Shown piece by piece: positions 8,424 through 15,529 of a stretch of 64,000 nucleotides of DNA (position 1 is the stretch's first letter; the number at the start of each line of letters is the position of its first letter). The position numbers and the translations under genes were made by a program. The notes below the pieces were generated by a model. That model was not told the origin of the DNA. It saw only the letters and a program-made list of their open reading frames with translations, and made no database searches. Origin of the DNA: Pseudonocardia alni (lineage in GTDB: Bacteria > Actinomycetota > Actinomycetes > Mycobacteriales > Pseudonocardiaceae); the NCBI RefSeq assembly GCF_002813375.1, contig NZ_PHUJ01000003.1, forward strand, positions 4,650,001-4,714,000, read 5' to 3'.

Positions 8424-9709
8424 TGCAGGGTCGCCTTCTCCATCGGGATGGTGGCGGAGGCCCGGGGACGGAACACCCAGGCGCGGAACAGGACGAAGCG
8501 CAGCACCGTCGCGACCAGGTTGGCCCCGACGATCACCGCCACCTCGACGGCCGGGTGCGCGCCGGGCGCGACCACTCCGAGAACGACGAGTGCACCGGTG
8601 GTCAGCCCCAGTCCCAGGGCGAACACGACAAGGCCCTGGAACTGGTGGGTGACCGCCCGGCCCCGGCCGCGGACGCCGAAGGTGAACCGCCGGTTCAGCG
8701 CCGTGTTCACGACCGCGCACAACAGCATCGCGACGACGTTCGCCGCGATCGGCCCGAGCACCCCCCGCAGGGCGAGGAACAGCACCAGGTTCGCCGCCGT
8801 CGAGGCGACGCCGATCGCGGCGAAGCGGGCCAGCTGGAACGGCATCGCCCGGGGCACCCCGGGCACCTCCGGCGGGGCCAGCGGCGCCCGCCCGAGCTGC
8901 GCGCGGACCTCGGCCAGCGGCAGCGCACCCGTCGCCAGTGCCCGGCCGACCCGCCACACGCCCTTCAGGTCCGCGACGGCCGTCGCCACGATGTCCACGC
9001 TGGAGTCCGGGTCGTCGACCCAGTCGACCGGCACCTCGTGGATGCGCAGCCCGGACCGCTCGGCCAGCACCAGCAGCTCGGTGTCGAAGAACCAGCCGGT
9101 GTCCTCGACCAGCGGCAGCAGCCGCCGGGCCACGTCGGAGCGGATCGCCTTGAACCCGCACTGGGCGTCGGAGAAGCGTGCCGAGAGCGCACCGCGCAGG
9201 ATCAGGTTGTAGCTGCGCGAGATGAACTCCCGTTTCGGGCCGCGCACCACCCGCGAGCCGCGACCCAGCCGGGTCCCGATCGCGAGGTCGGAGTGCCCGG
9301 ACACGAGCGGGGCGACGAGCGGGAGCAGCGCGCCGAGGTCGGTGGACAGGTCGACGTCGCAGTAGGCGAGGACATCGGCGTCGGAGTCCGACCAGACCCG
9401 GCGCAGGGCGCGGCCGCGGCCCTTCTGCTCCAGGCGCACCGTGCGGACCTCGGGGATCTCGGCGGCCAGCCGCCGGGCGATCACCGGGGTGGCGTCGGTG
9501 CTGGCGTTGTCGGCGACGGTGATCCGGAACGAGTAGGGGAACCCGGAGGTGAGGAACGCGTGCAGGCGCCGCACCGAGGACTCCAGCTCGCGCTCCTCGT
9601 CGAAGACGGGGACGACGATGTCGAGCACGGTCCGGCCGCGGTCGGACGGACGCGCCTCGGGGTGGCCCGGGTGGGTGCCGGTCGCGGGGCCGGCGACGAC
9701 TGTGGTCAT
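8420..9709 (-). CDS. Bifunctional GT2 polyprenyl-phosphate glycosyltransferase / GtrA flippase-like protein
   Basis: A 429-residue fusion. Residues ~30-270 form a DPM1/DPG-type GT2 domain (VLDIVVPVFDEERELESSV at the nucleotide-sugar site, YCDVDLSTD as the DXD-type metal motif, SDAQCGFKAIRSD typical of polyprenyl-P-glucose/mannose synthases). Residues ~285-420 form a GtrA domain of four helices, with the NTALNRRFTFG and AWVFRP motifs of that family. The protein would charge polyprenyl phosphate with a sugar on the cytoplasmic face and help move it across the membrane for the neighbouring GT39 enzymes. The ATG at 9709 has no strong ribosome site. Four 11-bp-phased PhoP-like heptamers lie 23-62 bp upstream, so the gene is probably under two-component control. 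Confidence 0.9.
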   Translation of the reverse strand: MTTVVAGPATGTHPGHPEARPSDRGRTVLDIVVPVFDEERELESSVRRLHAFLTSGFPYSFRITVADNASTDATPVIARRLAAEIPEVRTVRLEQKGRGRALRRVWSDSDADVLAYCDVDLSTDLGALLPLVAPLVSGHSDLAIGTRLGRGSRVVRGPKREFISRSYNLILRGALSARFSDAQCGFKAIRSDVARRLLPLVEDTGWFFDTELLVLAERSGLRIHEVPVDWVDDPDSSVDIVATAVADLKGVWRVGRALATGALPLAEVRAQLGRAPLAPPEVPGVPRAMPFQLARFAAIGVASTAANLVLFLALRGVLGPIAANVVAMLLCAVVNTALNRRFTFGVRGRGRAVTHQFQGLVVFALGLGLTTGALVVLGVVAPGAHPAVEVAVIVGANLVATVLRFVLFRAWVFRPRASATIPMEKATLQ

Positions 9710-9731
9710 GGGATCGACGATCGGGGCCTGC

Positions 9732-9771
9732 GCTGTCGCGGCCGTGTGATCGACCTGTGCGTCGGCTGTGA
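9732..9771 (-). promoter_or_regulatory. PhoP-like box array upstream of GT2-GtrA gene
   Basis: On the minus strand, four heptamers with exact 11-bp period: TCACAGC (9765-9771), GCACAGG (9754-9760), TCACACG (9743-9749) and CGACAGC (9732-9738). They match the direct-repeat consensus remembered for mycobacterial PhoP, T(C/G)ACAGC-N4-T(C/G)ACAGC. The array ends 23 bp before the ATG at 9709. Binding by the PhoP-like regulator encoded at 20806-21546 is inferred. Confidence 0.7.
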
Positions 9772-9792
9772 GCCTGTCTGCCGCCCGCCGGG

Positions 9793-11910
9793 TCACGACG
9801 CGCTCAGGTCGTGGAGGGTGACGCCGTCGACGGTGCGGGCCGGGAACGTCGCCGCGACCCACTCGGCGATGAGGCGCGCCTCGTCGCTGCCGCCGGAGGC
9901 GGTGGAGATCATCCCGCTGCCCGCGGAGCCGATGAACCAGTGGATCCGGTGCTGCGCCACCATCTGCTGGAACTGCGCGAGCGTCGGGTAGGGGTCGGTG
10001 CCGTTGAACCCGCCGACAGCGAGCACCGGTGCCCCCGACGCCAGCTGGTAACCCGCCGCCTGCATCGAGGTCACCGTGGCCGCGGCCCAGGTGAAGTCGT
10101 CCGCGTCCGCCGCGATCAACCCTGTGACCTGCGACGACGGCGTGGGGGCGCTGAGGATGCCCCCTGGGCCGCCGCCGCGCCCGCCGGCACCGCCCGGCCC
10201 CCGGGTGGGTCCGCCACCGGCCCACCGGCCGCCCGGCCCGCCCGCCGTCGCGGCACCCGGGGCGCCCGCGGACCCATCGTTCCCGGCCGCACCCGCAGCC
10301 GCGCCGCCCCCGGTCGCGCCCGGTGCCCCGGGGGCCCCACCGCTGACGGTTCCGGCCGGGCCGGGTGCGCCACCCGGGGCGCCGGACCCGGAACCGGCCC
10401 ACGGCCCGCGCATCGTTCCGGGGCCACCCCGGGCCCCGCCCGGTCCGGACGCGTAGCCCTCCGGCCCGGAGCTCGGGATCGCGCCGGTGTGCGGGGTCGC
10501 CGCCGTCCCCAGCGCCCAGGCCGTCGTCCCACCGGCCCCCGCCAGCAGGGCCGCGGTGAGCACCCCCGCCGCGAGCACCCGCGGCATCCGGTGCACCCCG
10601 AGCAGGGCGAGGGCCGCGCCGAGCCCGATGACGAGCACCGCCGGGCGCAGCCACCCCAGCCAGGCCGTGGGCAGCAGCGCGTAGGCCCACACGGCCGTCG
10701 CCGCGACCGCCGCGGCCAGCCACCAGCGGGCGGCCGCGGACGCACGGTCCCGCCACAGCGTCGCCCCGCCGATCCCGACCAGCGCGGCGACGGCCGGGGC
10801 CAGCGCGACGGTGTAGTAGCTGTGCACGATCCCGGCCATCAGGCTGAACGTCAGCCCGGTGACCAGCAACCAGCCGCCCCACAGCACGGTCGCCGCACGC
10901 AGCGGGTCGGTGCGCGGGGCCCGCCGGGTCCACCACAGCAGGGCCCCGAGCAGCACCAGCGCCGCGGGCAGCAGCCAGGACGCCTCCCGGCCCATCTCCG
11001 ACCCGAACAGCCGCAGCAGCCCGGTCTCGCCCCAGCCACCGGCACGTCCGCCCGCGCCGCCGCCGACGGAGCCGACCTCGTCGCCGGTGAGCCGGCCGAC
11101 GCCGTTGTAGCCGAAGACCAGCTCCAGCACGCTGTCGCCCTGGGAGCCGCCGATCCAGGGCCGGTCCGCGGCCGGCCACAGCTCCACGACGAGCACCCAC
11201 CAGCCCGCCGAGACCAGCAGCGCGGCCCCGGCGACGAGCAGCGCCCGGATCCGCGGCCACCAGGCGAGCGGGGCGGCGAGCAGCCACACGGCGGAGAACG
11301 CCGGCAGCACCAGGAACGCCTGCAGCATCTTGGTGAGGGAGCCGTAGCCGACCAGGAGGCCGACGAGCACCAGCCACCGGGTGCGGCCCTGCTCGACCGC
11401 CCGGGTGAGGGAGTAGGCGGCGCCGGTCAGGACGAGCACGAGCATCGCGTCGGGGTTGTCGAAGCGGAACATCAGCACCGCGACCGGGGTGAGCGCGAGC
11501 GCGGCCCCGGCCACCAGCCCGGCCCCCGGCCCGGCGACCCGGCGCACCGCGGCGTGCAGCAGCGCGACCGCGCCGACGCCCATCAGCGCCTGCGGCACCA
11601 GCACGCTCCAGCTCGACAGCCCGAACAGCCGCACCGACAGCCCGATCGGCCACAGCGCACCCGGCGCCTTGTCGACGGTGATCCCGCCGGCCGCGTCGGA
11701 GGCGCCGAAGAACCACGCCGACCAGCTCTGCCCGCCCGCCTGCGCGGCCGCCGCGTAGAACGCGTTGGCCCAGCCCGAGGCCGACAGCCCCCACAGGTAC
11801 AGCGCGGCCGTCGCGGCGAGCAGCACCGCGAGCGGCAGGTGCCGCCATCGGCGGGTCGGCGGCGGGGACGGTGCGCGGGCGGGCCGGGGCCGGGACAGGG
11901 TGCTCGTCAC
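9793..11910 (-). CDS. GT39-type membrane glycosyltransferase, copy 2 (YkcB-like)
   Basis: A 705-residue paralogue of the enzyme at 6252-8423 with the same plan: SGWANAFYAAAAQAGG in the first outer loop, GGITVDKAPGALWP, FRFDNPDAMLVL, then helices and a soluble C-terminal domain with LAVGGFNGTDPYPTLAQF. A single long Gly/Ala/Pro-rich insertion occupies about residues 480-590, just before the C-terminal domain. The GTG start at 11910 matches copy 1 exactly in its first residues (VTSTL), supporting both starts. It stands alone in its transcript, 83 bp before the GT2-GtrA gene, and has its own four-repeat PhoP-like array. The donor is presumably polyprenyl-P-sugar; the acceptor is unknown. Confidence 0.85.
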   Translation of the reverse strand: MTSTLSRPRPARAPSPPPTRRWRHLPLAVLLAATAALYLWGLSASGWANAFYAAAAQAGGQSWSAWFFGASDAAGGITVDKAPGALWPIGLSVRLFGLSSWSVLVPQALMGVGAVALLHAAVRRVAGPGAGLVAGAALALTPVAVLMFRFDNPDAMLVLVLTGAAYSLTRAVEQGRTRWLVLVGLLVGYGSLTKMLQAFLVLPAFSAVWLLAAPLAWWPRIRALLVAGAALLVSAGWWVLVVELWPAADRPWIGGSQGDSVLELVFGYNGVGRLTGDEVGSVGGGAGGRAGGWGETGLLRLFGSEMGREASWLLPAALVLLGALLWWTRRAPRTDPLRAATVLWGGWLLVTGLTFSLMAGIVHSYYTVALAPAVAALVGIGGATLWRDRASAAARWWLAAAVAATAVWAYALLPTAWLGWLRPAVLVIGLGAALALLGVHRMPRVLAAGVLTAALLAGAGGTTAWALGTAATPHTGAIPSSGPEGYASGPGGARGGPGTMRGPWAGSGSGAPGGAPGPAGTVSGGAPGAPGATGGGAAAGAAGNDGSAGAPGAATAGGPGGRWAGGGPTRGPGGAGGRGGGPGGILSAPTPSSQVTGLIAADADDFTWAAATVTSMQAAGYQLASGAPVLAVGGFNGTDPYPTLAQFQQMVAQHRIHWFIGSAGSGMISTASGGSDEARLIAEWVAATFPARTVDGVTLHDLSAS

Positions 11911-11932
11911 CCGGGCGACGCTGCTCCGCCGC

Positions 11933-11972
11933 GCTGTGCGGAACCGGTGATCGACCTGTGAACCACCTGTGC
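11933..11972 (-). promoter_or_regulatory. PhoP-like box array upstream of GT39 copy 2
   Basis: Four heptamers on the minus strand with exact 11-bp period: GCACAGG (11966-11972), TCACAGG (11955-11961), TCACCGG (11944-11950) and GCACAGC (11933-11939). The array ends 23 bp before the GTG at 11910, the same distance as in the GT2-GtrA promoter. This matches the PhoP direct-repeat layout; the regulator is inferred, not shown. Confidence 0.7.
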
Positions 11973-11990
11973 CGGTCAACCCCCCCGGTC

Positions 11991-12073
11991 CGTCGATCAG
12001 TACCTGAGCGCTGCGAGCCCGGGCCGTGCCAGCCCTCATGTACTGATCGACGCAGGGACGCAGGGACGCAGGG
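11991..12073. repeat. 13-bp inverted repeat plus short tandem repeat
   Basis: Perfect 13-bp arms CGTCGATCAGTAC (11991-12003) and GTACTGATCGACG (12040-12052) flank a 36-nt GC-rich spacer. The second arm runs directly into almost three copies of an 8-bp unit CGCAGGGA (12051-12073). The element lies between the divergent GT39 and GNAT genes. It could be an operator, a transcript hairpin or the footprint of a lost mobile element. Confidence 0.65.
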
Positions 12074-12144
12074 CGGACGCGGGCGGTGTGACGCGGGACG
12101 GCGCCGCGGTGCGGGGCGGGCGGGTGCGGGGGAGGATCGGCGAC

Positions 12145-12663
12145 GTGCCGGTCCCCGCGTCGACCCCGGAGCCGGTCCTGGCCGGCCCGCGGCTGCTGCT
12201 GCCCGGGTGGACCCCGCAGGTCGCGGCCGCGGTCGTCGCCGGCACCCGGCACCCGGACTGGGCGCCGGACTTCCCGGCCGAGGGCGACCGGATCGTCGCG
12301 GTGCTGCTCGCCCGCGATCCGTCCGGGCCGGGCTGGGGCGAGCTCGGGCACCGGCTGCTCGTCGAACGCGACGGCGGTACGGTCGTCGGCGGCGCGGGCC
12401 TGTTCCCCGCCCCCGACGACGGCCCGGCCGCCGTCGAGCTCGGTTACGGCGTGGTGCCGTCGCGCCGCGGCCGCGGCTACGCCGTCGAGGCCGCCCGCCT
12501 GCTGCTCGCGCTGGCCCGCACGGCCGGGGCCTCGCCGCTGGTCGCGGGTGTCGAGCCCGGCAACCCCGCCTCGGAGCGGGTGCTGGAGCGGATCGGGATG
12601 CGCCCCACCGGGACACGCGACGGCGTCACACGGTTCCGGCTCGACGTAGGGTCGACCCCGTGA
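12145..12663 (+). CDS. GNAT family N-acetyltransferase (RimJ/RimL-like)
   Basis: A 172-residue acetyl-CoA-dependent acetyltransferase of the RimJ/RimL subgroup. The acetyl-CoA pyrophosphate loop is seen as PSRRGRGYAVEAARLL (the RxxGxG/A motif), preceded by the beta-4 strand VELGYGVV and followed by GVEPGNPASERVLERIGM, the usual N-x-x-S motif before the last helix. The GTG at 12145 is chosen because GGAGGA lies 9 nt upstream; a longer reading frame exists to 12088 but lacks a ribosome site. The substrate is unknown. Its stop overlaps the start of the HAD gene by four bases, so the two are coupled. Confidence 0.85.
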   Translation: MPVPASTPEPVLAGPRLLLPGWTPQVAAAVVAGTRHPDWAPDFPAEGDRIVAVLLARDPSGPGWGELGHRLLVERDGGTVVGGAGLFPAPDDGPAAVELGYGVVPSRRGRGYAVEAARLLLALARTAGASPLVAGVEPGNPASERVLERIGMRPTGTRDGVTRFRLDVGSTP

Positions 12664-13445
12664 TCAGGCTCGTCGCGCTCGACATCGACGGCACCATCGT
12701 CCACGGGCGCAGGCCCCCGAGCCCCGCGGTCCTCGACGCGATCGCGCTCGCCGGGACCCGGGCCGAGGTGATGCTGTGCACCGGCCGGACCGTCGTCGGC
12801 GTGGCCGGCGCGCTGGACGCGATCGGGCTGCGCGACGGCGTCACCCTGACCTCGAACGGCGCGGTCGAGATGGAGACCGCGACCCGCCGGGTCCTGGCGA
12901 TGGAGCGGCTCGCCCCCGAGGCCGTGACCGCGGGCCTCGACGCGATGAGCGAGCTGTTCCCGGGGGCGGTGTTCGCCTGCGAGCACGTCGGCGTCGGGCA
13001 GCGGGTCAGCGCCCCGTTCCCGGACGGCGTGCTCGCCGGCACCGTCACCGAGGTCGGCCGCGCCGGACTGCTCGACGAGCCGACGCCCAAGCTCGTCATG
13101 TACTGGCCGGGGCACGACCCGGACGAGACCGCCGCCCGGGCGGCCCGGCTGCACGTCCCCGGCACCGAGCCGACCCTGGACCACGAGCTGCCGTGGGTCA
13201 CGCTGGTGCCGGCCGGGGTGTCCAAGGCGTCCGGGCTCGCGCGGGTCGCGGCCCGGCTCGGCGTCGACCGCTCCGAGGTACTCGCCGTCGGCGACGGCGA
13301 CAACGACCGCGCGATGCTGCGCTGGGCGGGCCGCGGGATCGCGATGGGGCAGGCCCCGCCGCAGGTGCACGCCGACGCCGACGAGTCCACCGGCACCGTC
13401 GCGGAGGACGGCCTGGCCCGCGCCCTGGAGCGCGCGTTCGGCTAG
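12660..13445 (+). CDS. HAD-superfamily Cof-type phosphatase
   Basis: A 261-residue cytoplasmic phosphatase of the Cof/YidA type (HAD subclass IIB), acting on small phosphorylated metabolites. Motif I is DIDGT (D8, D10), motif II is LCTGRT near residue 38, the motif III lysine is in GVSKASGL and motif IV is AVGDGDNDRAML near residue 212. Length is normal for the family. The GTG start overlaps the upstream acetyltransferase stop. The stop codon TAG lies within the 6-bp target duplicated by the IS481 element, so the gene is intact and the insertion landed right at its end. The specific substrate cannot be told. Confidence 0.9.
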   Translation: MIRLVALDIDGTIVHGRRPPSPAVLDAIALAGTRAEVMLCTGRTVVGVAGALDAIGLRDGVTLTSNGAVEMETATRRVLAMERLAPEAVTAGLDAMSELFPGAVFACEHVGVGQRVSAPFPDGVLAGTVTEVGRAGLLDEPTPKLVMYWPGHDPDETAARAARLHVPGTEPTLDHELPWVTLVPAGVSKASGLARVAARLGVDRSEVLAVGDGDNDRAMLRWAGRGIAMGQAPPQVHADADESTGTVAEDGLARALERAFG

Positions 13446-13446
13446 T

Positions 13447-14563
13447 TGTACTGACCGGAGACGTTGGTCGAACTCGTGTGACGACACGATCTAGCTGATC
13501 TTGAAGGGTGAGGACCTCCTGCGGAGGGTGTGGAGCTGTCGAAGGCACCCGCACCCACAACCACAGGAGGTCCTCGTGGTCCACGCTAACGCTCCACTGT
13601 CCGAACGCGGCCGACTGCGCCTGGCGCGTCTGATCGTCGAGGGCGACGTGCCGATCGCTCAGGCCGCTGCCCGGTTCCAGGTGGCCTGGCCGACCGCGAA
13701 ACGCTGGGCCGACCGCTACCGCACCGACGGCCCGGCCGGCATGGCCGATCGCTCCAGCCGGCCGCACCACTCGCCGCGGGCGACGCCGGCACCGGTGGTG
13801 CGCCGGATCGTGCACCTGCGCTGGAAGAAGCGCCTGGGCCCGGTCCAGATCGCCGACCGGGTCGGTGTCGCTGCCTCGACCGTGCACCGGGTGCTGGTGC
13901 GGTGTCGGATCAACCGCCTCGCCCATGTCGACCGCGCCACCGGAGAACCAGTGCGTCGCTACGAACACCCCGCCCCCGGGGATCTGCTGCACGTGGATGT
14001 GAAGAAGCTGGGCAACATCCCCGACGGCGGCGGCTGGCGCTATGTCGGGCGCGCCCAGGGAGACCGCAACCGGGCCGCGACCCCTGGGAAACTTCGCAAC
14101 GCCTACCACCAGGCGAAGATGGGCACGGCGTTCGTGCACACCGTGCTCGACGACCACTCCCGCCTGGCCTACGCCGAGATCCACGACGGCGAAACCGCCG
14201 CCACCGCGATCGCTGTGCTGCGCCGCGCGGTGGCCTGGTTCTCCGCCCGCGGGGTCACCACCCGCCGAGTCCTGTCCGACAACGGCTCGGCCTACCGCTC
14301 CCACGCCTGGCGCGACACCTGCCACGCGCTGCGGATCACCCCGAAACGCACCCGTCCCTACCGCCCACAGACCAACGGAAAGATCGAACGGTTCCACCGC
14401 ACTCTCGCCGACGGCTGGGCCTTCGCCCGGCTCTACACCGGCGAGTCGCAACGCCGAAAGGCGCTACCCGGGTGGCTGCACGAGTACAACCACCACAGGC
14501 CCCACACCGCCATCGGTGGTCTCCCACCGATCAGCAGGTTGACCAACCTGTCCGGGCAGTACA
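13447..14563. mobile_element. IS481-family insertion sequence, intact, 1,117 bp
   Basis: Terminal inverted repeats of 23 bp start TGTACTG (13447-13469 and 14541-14563) and match at 20 of 23 positions. A 6-bp direct duplication GCTAGT flanks the element (13441-13446 and 14564-14569), fitting the NCTAGN target reported for IS481. One transposase gene fills the element. It inserted at a CTAG that ended two convergent genes, leaving both complete. The exact duplication and intact gene suggest recent movement. Confidence 0.95.
13510..13575 (+). promoter_or_regulatory. Inverted repeat that would hide the transposase ribosome site
   Basis: GAGGACCTCCTG (13510-13521) is a perfect reverse complement of CAGGAGGTCCTC (13564-13575), which contains the AGGAGG ribosome site of the transposase and abuts its GTG start at 13576. 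A transcript entering from outside would fold and mask the site, while one starting inside the repeat would not. This logic is known for other insertion sequences; here it is inferred from sequence only. Confidence 0.65.
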
Positions 14564-14568
14564 GCTAG
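13576..14568 (+). CDS. IS481-family DDE transposase
   Basis: A 330-residue transposase. Residues 1-110 carry two helix-turn-helix segments (AAARFQVAWPTAKRWADRY and GVAASTVHRVL), and the rve integrase core follows. The acidic triad is D141 (HVDVKK), D235 (LSDNGSAY) and E271 (NGKIERFH) with the DD(35)E spacing of the family, followed by the usual RPHTAIGG close. The GTG at 13576 has AGGAGG 5 nt upstream. The reading frame runs through the right terminal repeat, and its stop TAG comes from the target duplication (GCTAGT), so the stop codon is supplied by the insertion site. No frameshift is visible, so it is probably active. Confidence 0.95.
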   Translation: MVHANAPLSERGRLRLARLIVEGDVPIAQAAARFQVAWPTAKRWADRYRTDGPAGMADRSSRPHHSPRATPAPVVRRIVHLRWKKRLGPVQIADRVGVAASTVHRVLVRCRINRLAHVDRATGEPVRRYEHPAPGDLLHVDVKKLGNIPDGGGWRYVGRAQGDRNRAATPGKLRNAYHQAKMGTAFVHTVLDDHSRLAYAEIHDGETAATAIAVLRRAVAWFSARGVTTRRVLSDNGSAYRSHAWRDTCHALRITPKRTRPYRPQTNGKIERFHRTLADGWAFARLYTGESQRRKALPGWLHEYNHHRPHTAIGGLPPISRLTNLSGQYS

Positions 14569-15476
14569 TGCTCGACGGGGGTGCCCGCGACCAGCGGCGT
14601 CGCCGCCTCCAGGGCCGCCCCGCAGGACGGCGGCCGTGGCGGCAGCGAGGAGTCGATGACCACCGGCACCGTCCAGACCCGGCCGTCGCGGGACCGCACG
14701 GTCACGTCCCCCGGGCCGTCGACGGCATCGACGAGCAGTGCGGACGCGTCCCCGATGCCGGTGTGCTCGCGCACGGCGAGTTCGGCGAGCTGGCGGACCG
14801 GGTCCAGCCCGGTGTGCCCGCGGCAGCTCCACGGGTCGACGCCGCCCCCGGCCGCGGCCTTCAACGCGGCCAGCGCGCCGCCGGTGTCGAGGCGGCCGTA
14901 GGCGTAGCCGGTGGGCAGCACCAGCGCGGTCGGCGCGAACCGGTGCCCGCCGAGGTGGGTGCACTCCCAGACGTCGGCGCCCTCGGCGGCCAGCTCCCCG
15001 GCGAGCGCGCGGCCGCGGACGGCGCAGCAGACGTCGCGCCTGCCGTGCGCGCACACCAGCATCACCGGGTCGGTGACCGGGGTACCCGCACCCGGGTCGA
15101 GGTCGATGCGGGCGAGGTCGTCGGTGCCCCGCACGGTGCGCGCCCACACCCGCGAGCCGCCCGGGGCGAGGTCGGCGACGTAGACGGTGCGGTCGCCGTC
15201 GGCGTCGCAGCGGCCCTCGCGACCGGGGCGGCGGATCAGGAGGAGGATGACGTCGTCGGCGCGGAGCCGGTCGCAGAGCGCGGTGACCGCCGGGTCCGGG
15301 TGGTCGGCGACCTTCCGCGGCCACGCCCCGATGTGCTCGACGGCGACGAGGCGGCGCACGTGCGGCGCGGTGCCGGTCATCGGCTCGCCGACGGCCTCGC
15401 TCAGCCCGGCACAGCCCCCGGCGGGCGCCCCGGCGGGGGGACCGCCGAGTGCGCCACGTGCCGCAGTGACCGTCAT
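14565..15476 (-). CDS. Sucrase/ferredoxin-like family protein
   Basis: A 303-residue cytoplasmic protein of the Suc_Fer-like family (PF06999), thioredoxin-fold ferredoxin relatives. The CAHGRRDVCCAVRG segment carries the cluster-type cysteines, followed by ECTHLGGHRFAPT with histidines conserved in the family, and a later DPWSCRGH. Members probably bind a 2Fe-2S centre; no reaction is established. The ATG at 15476 sits 10 nt downstream of an IdeR-like palindrome (15486-15504), suggesting iron control. The stop codon is read from the CTAG of the IS481 target duplication, so before the insertion this gene and the HAD gene ended on the same palindromic CTAG. Confidence 0.85.
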   Translation of the reverse strand: MTVTAARGALGGPPAGAPAGGCAGLSEAVGEPMTGTAPHVRRLVAVEHIGAWPRKVADHPDPAVTALCDRLRADDVILLLIRRPGREGRCDADGDRTVYVADLAPGGSRVWARTVRGTDDLARIDLDPGAGTPVTDPVMLVCAHGRRDVCCAVRGRALAGELAAEGADVWECTHLGGHRFAPTALVLPTGYAYGRLDTGGALAALKAAAGGGVDPWSCRGHTGLDPVRQLAELAVREHTGIGDASALLVDAVDGPGDVTVRSRDGRVWTVPVVIDSSLPPRPPSCGAALEAATPLVAGTPVEH

Positions 15477-15485
15477 CGGGCCATC

Positions 15486-15504
15486 TTAGGGAAGGTTTCC
15501 CTGA
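15486..15504. promoter_or_regulatory. Possible IdeR/DtxR iron box
   Basis: TTAGGGAAGGTTTCCCTGA shares 13 of 19 positions with the DtxR/IdeR consensus TTAGGTTAGGCTAACCTAA and is itself a near palindrome around AGGGAA/TTCCCT. It lies just upstream of the sucrase/ferredoxin-like start codon, where a bound repressor would block transcription. Matching was done by eye. Confidence 0.45.
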
Positions 15505-15529
15505 CTTCAACCCGGGACGCCCGGTCGGG

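Noticed and set aside
6252..9161. A 969-codon minus-strand frame starting far upstream of GT39 copy 1
   Set aside because: The N-terminal part is a shadow of the GT2-GtrA gene. The real start is the GTG at 8423 that overlaps the GT2-GtrA stop.
5490..9212. A 1,240-codon plus-strand open frame
   Set aside because: It is antisense to the PH-domain and GT39 genes. Its product is Arg/Pro/Gln-rich without domains, a typical artefact of very high GC.
8420..12616. A 1,398-codon minus-strand frame covering GT2-GtrA and upstream DNA
   Set aside because: The first ~965 codons run out of frame through the GT39 copy 2 gene. Only the part from the ATG at 9709 is conserved as GT2-GtrA.
14464..15510. Minus-strand 348-codon frame over the sucrase/ferredoxin-like gene
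   Set aside because: Arg-rich shadow in another frame; the frame at 14565-15476 holds all conserved motifs.
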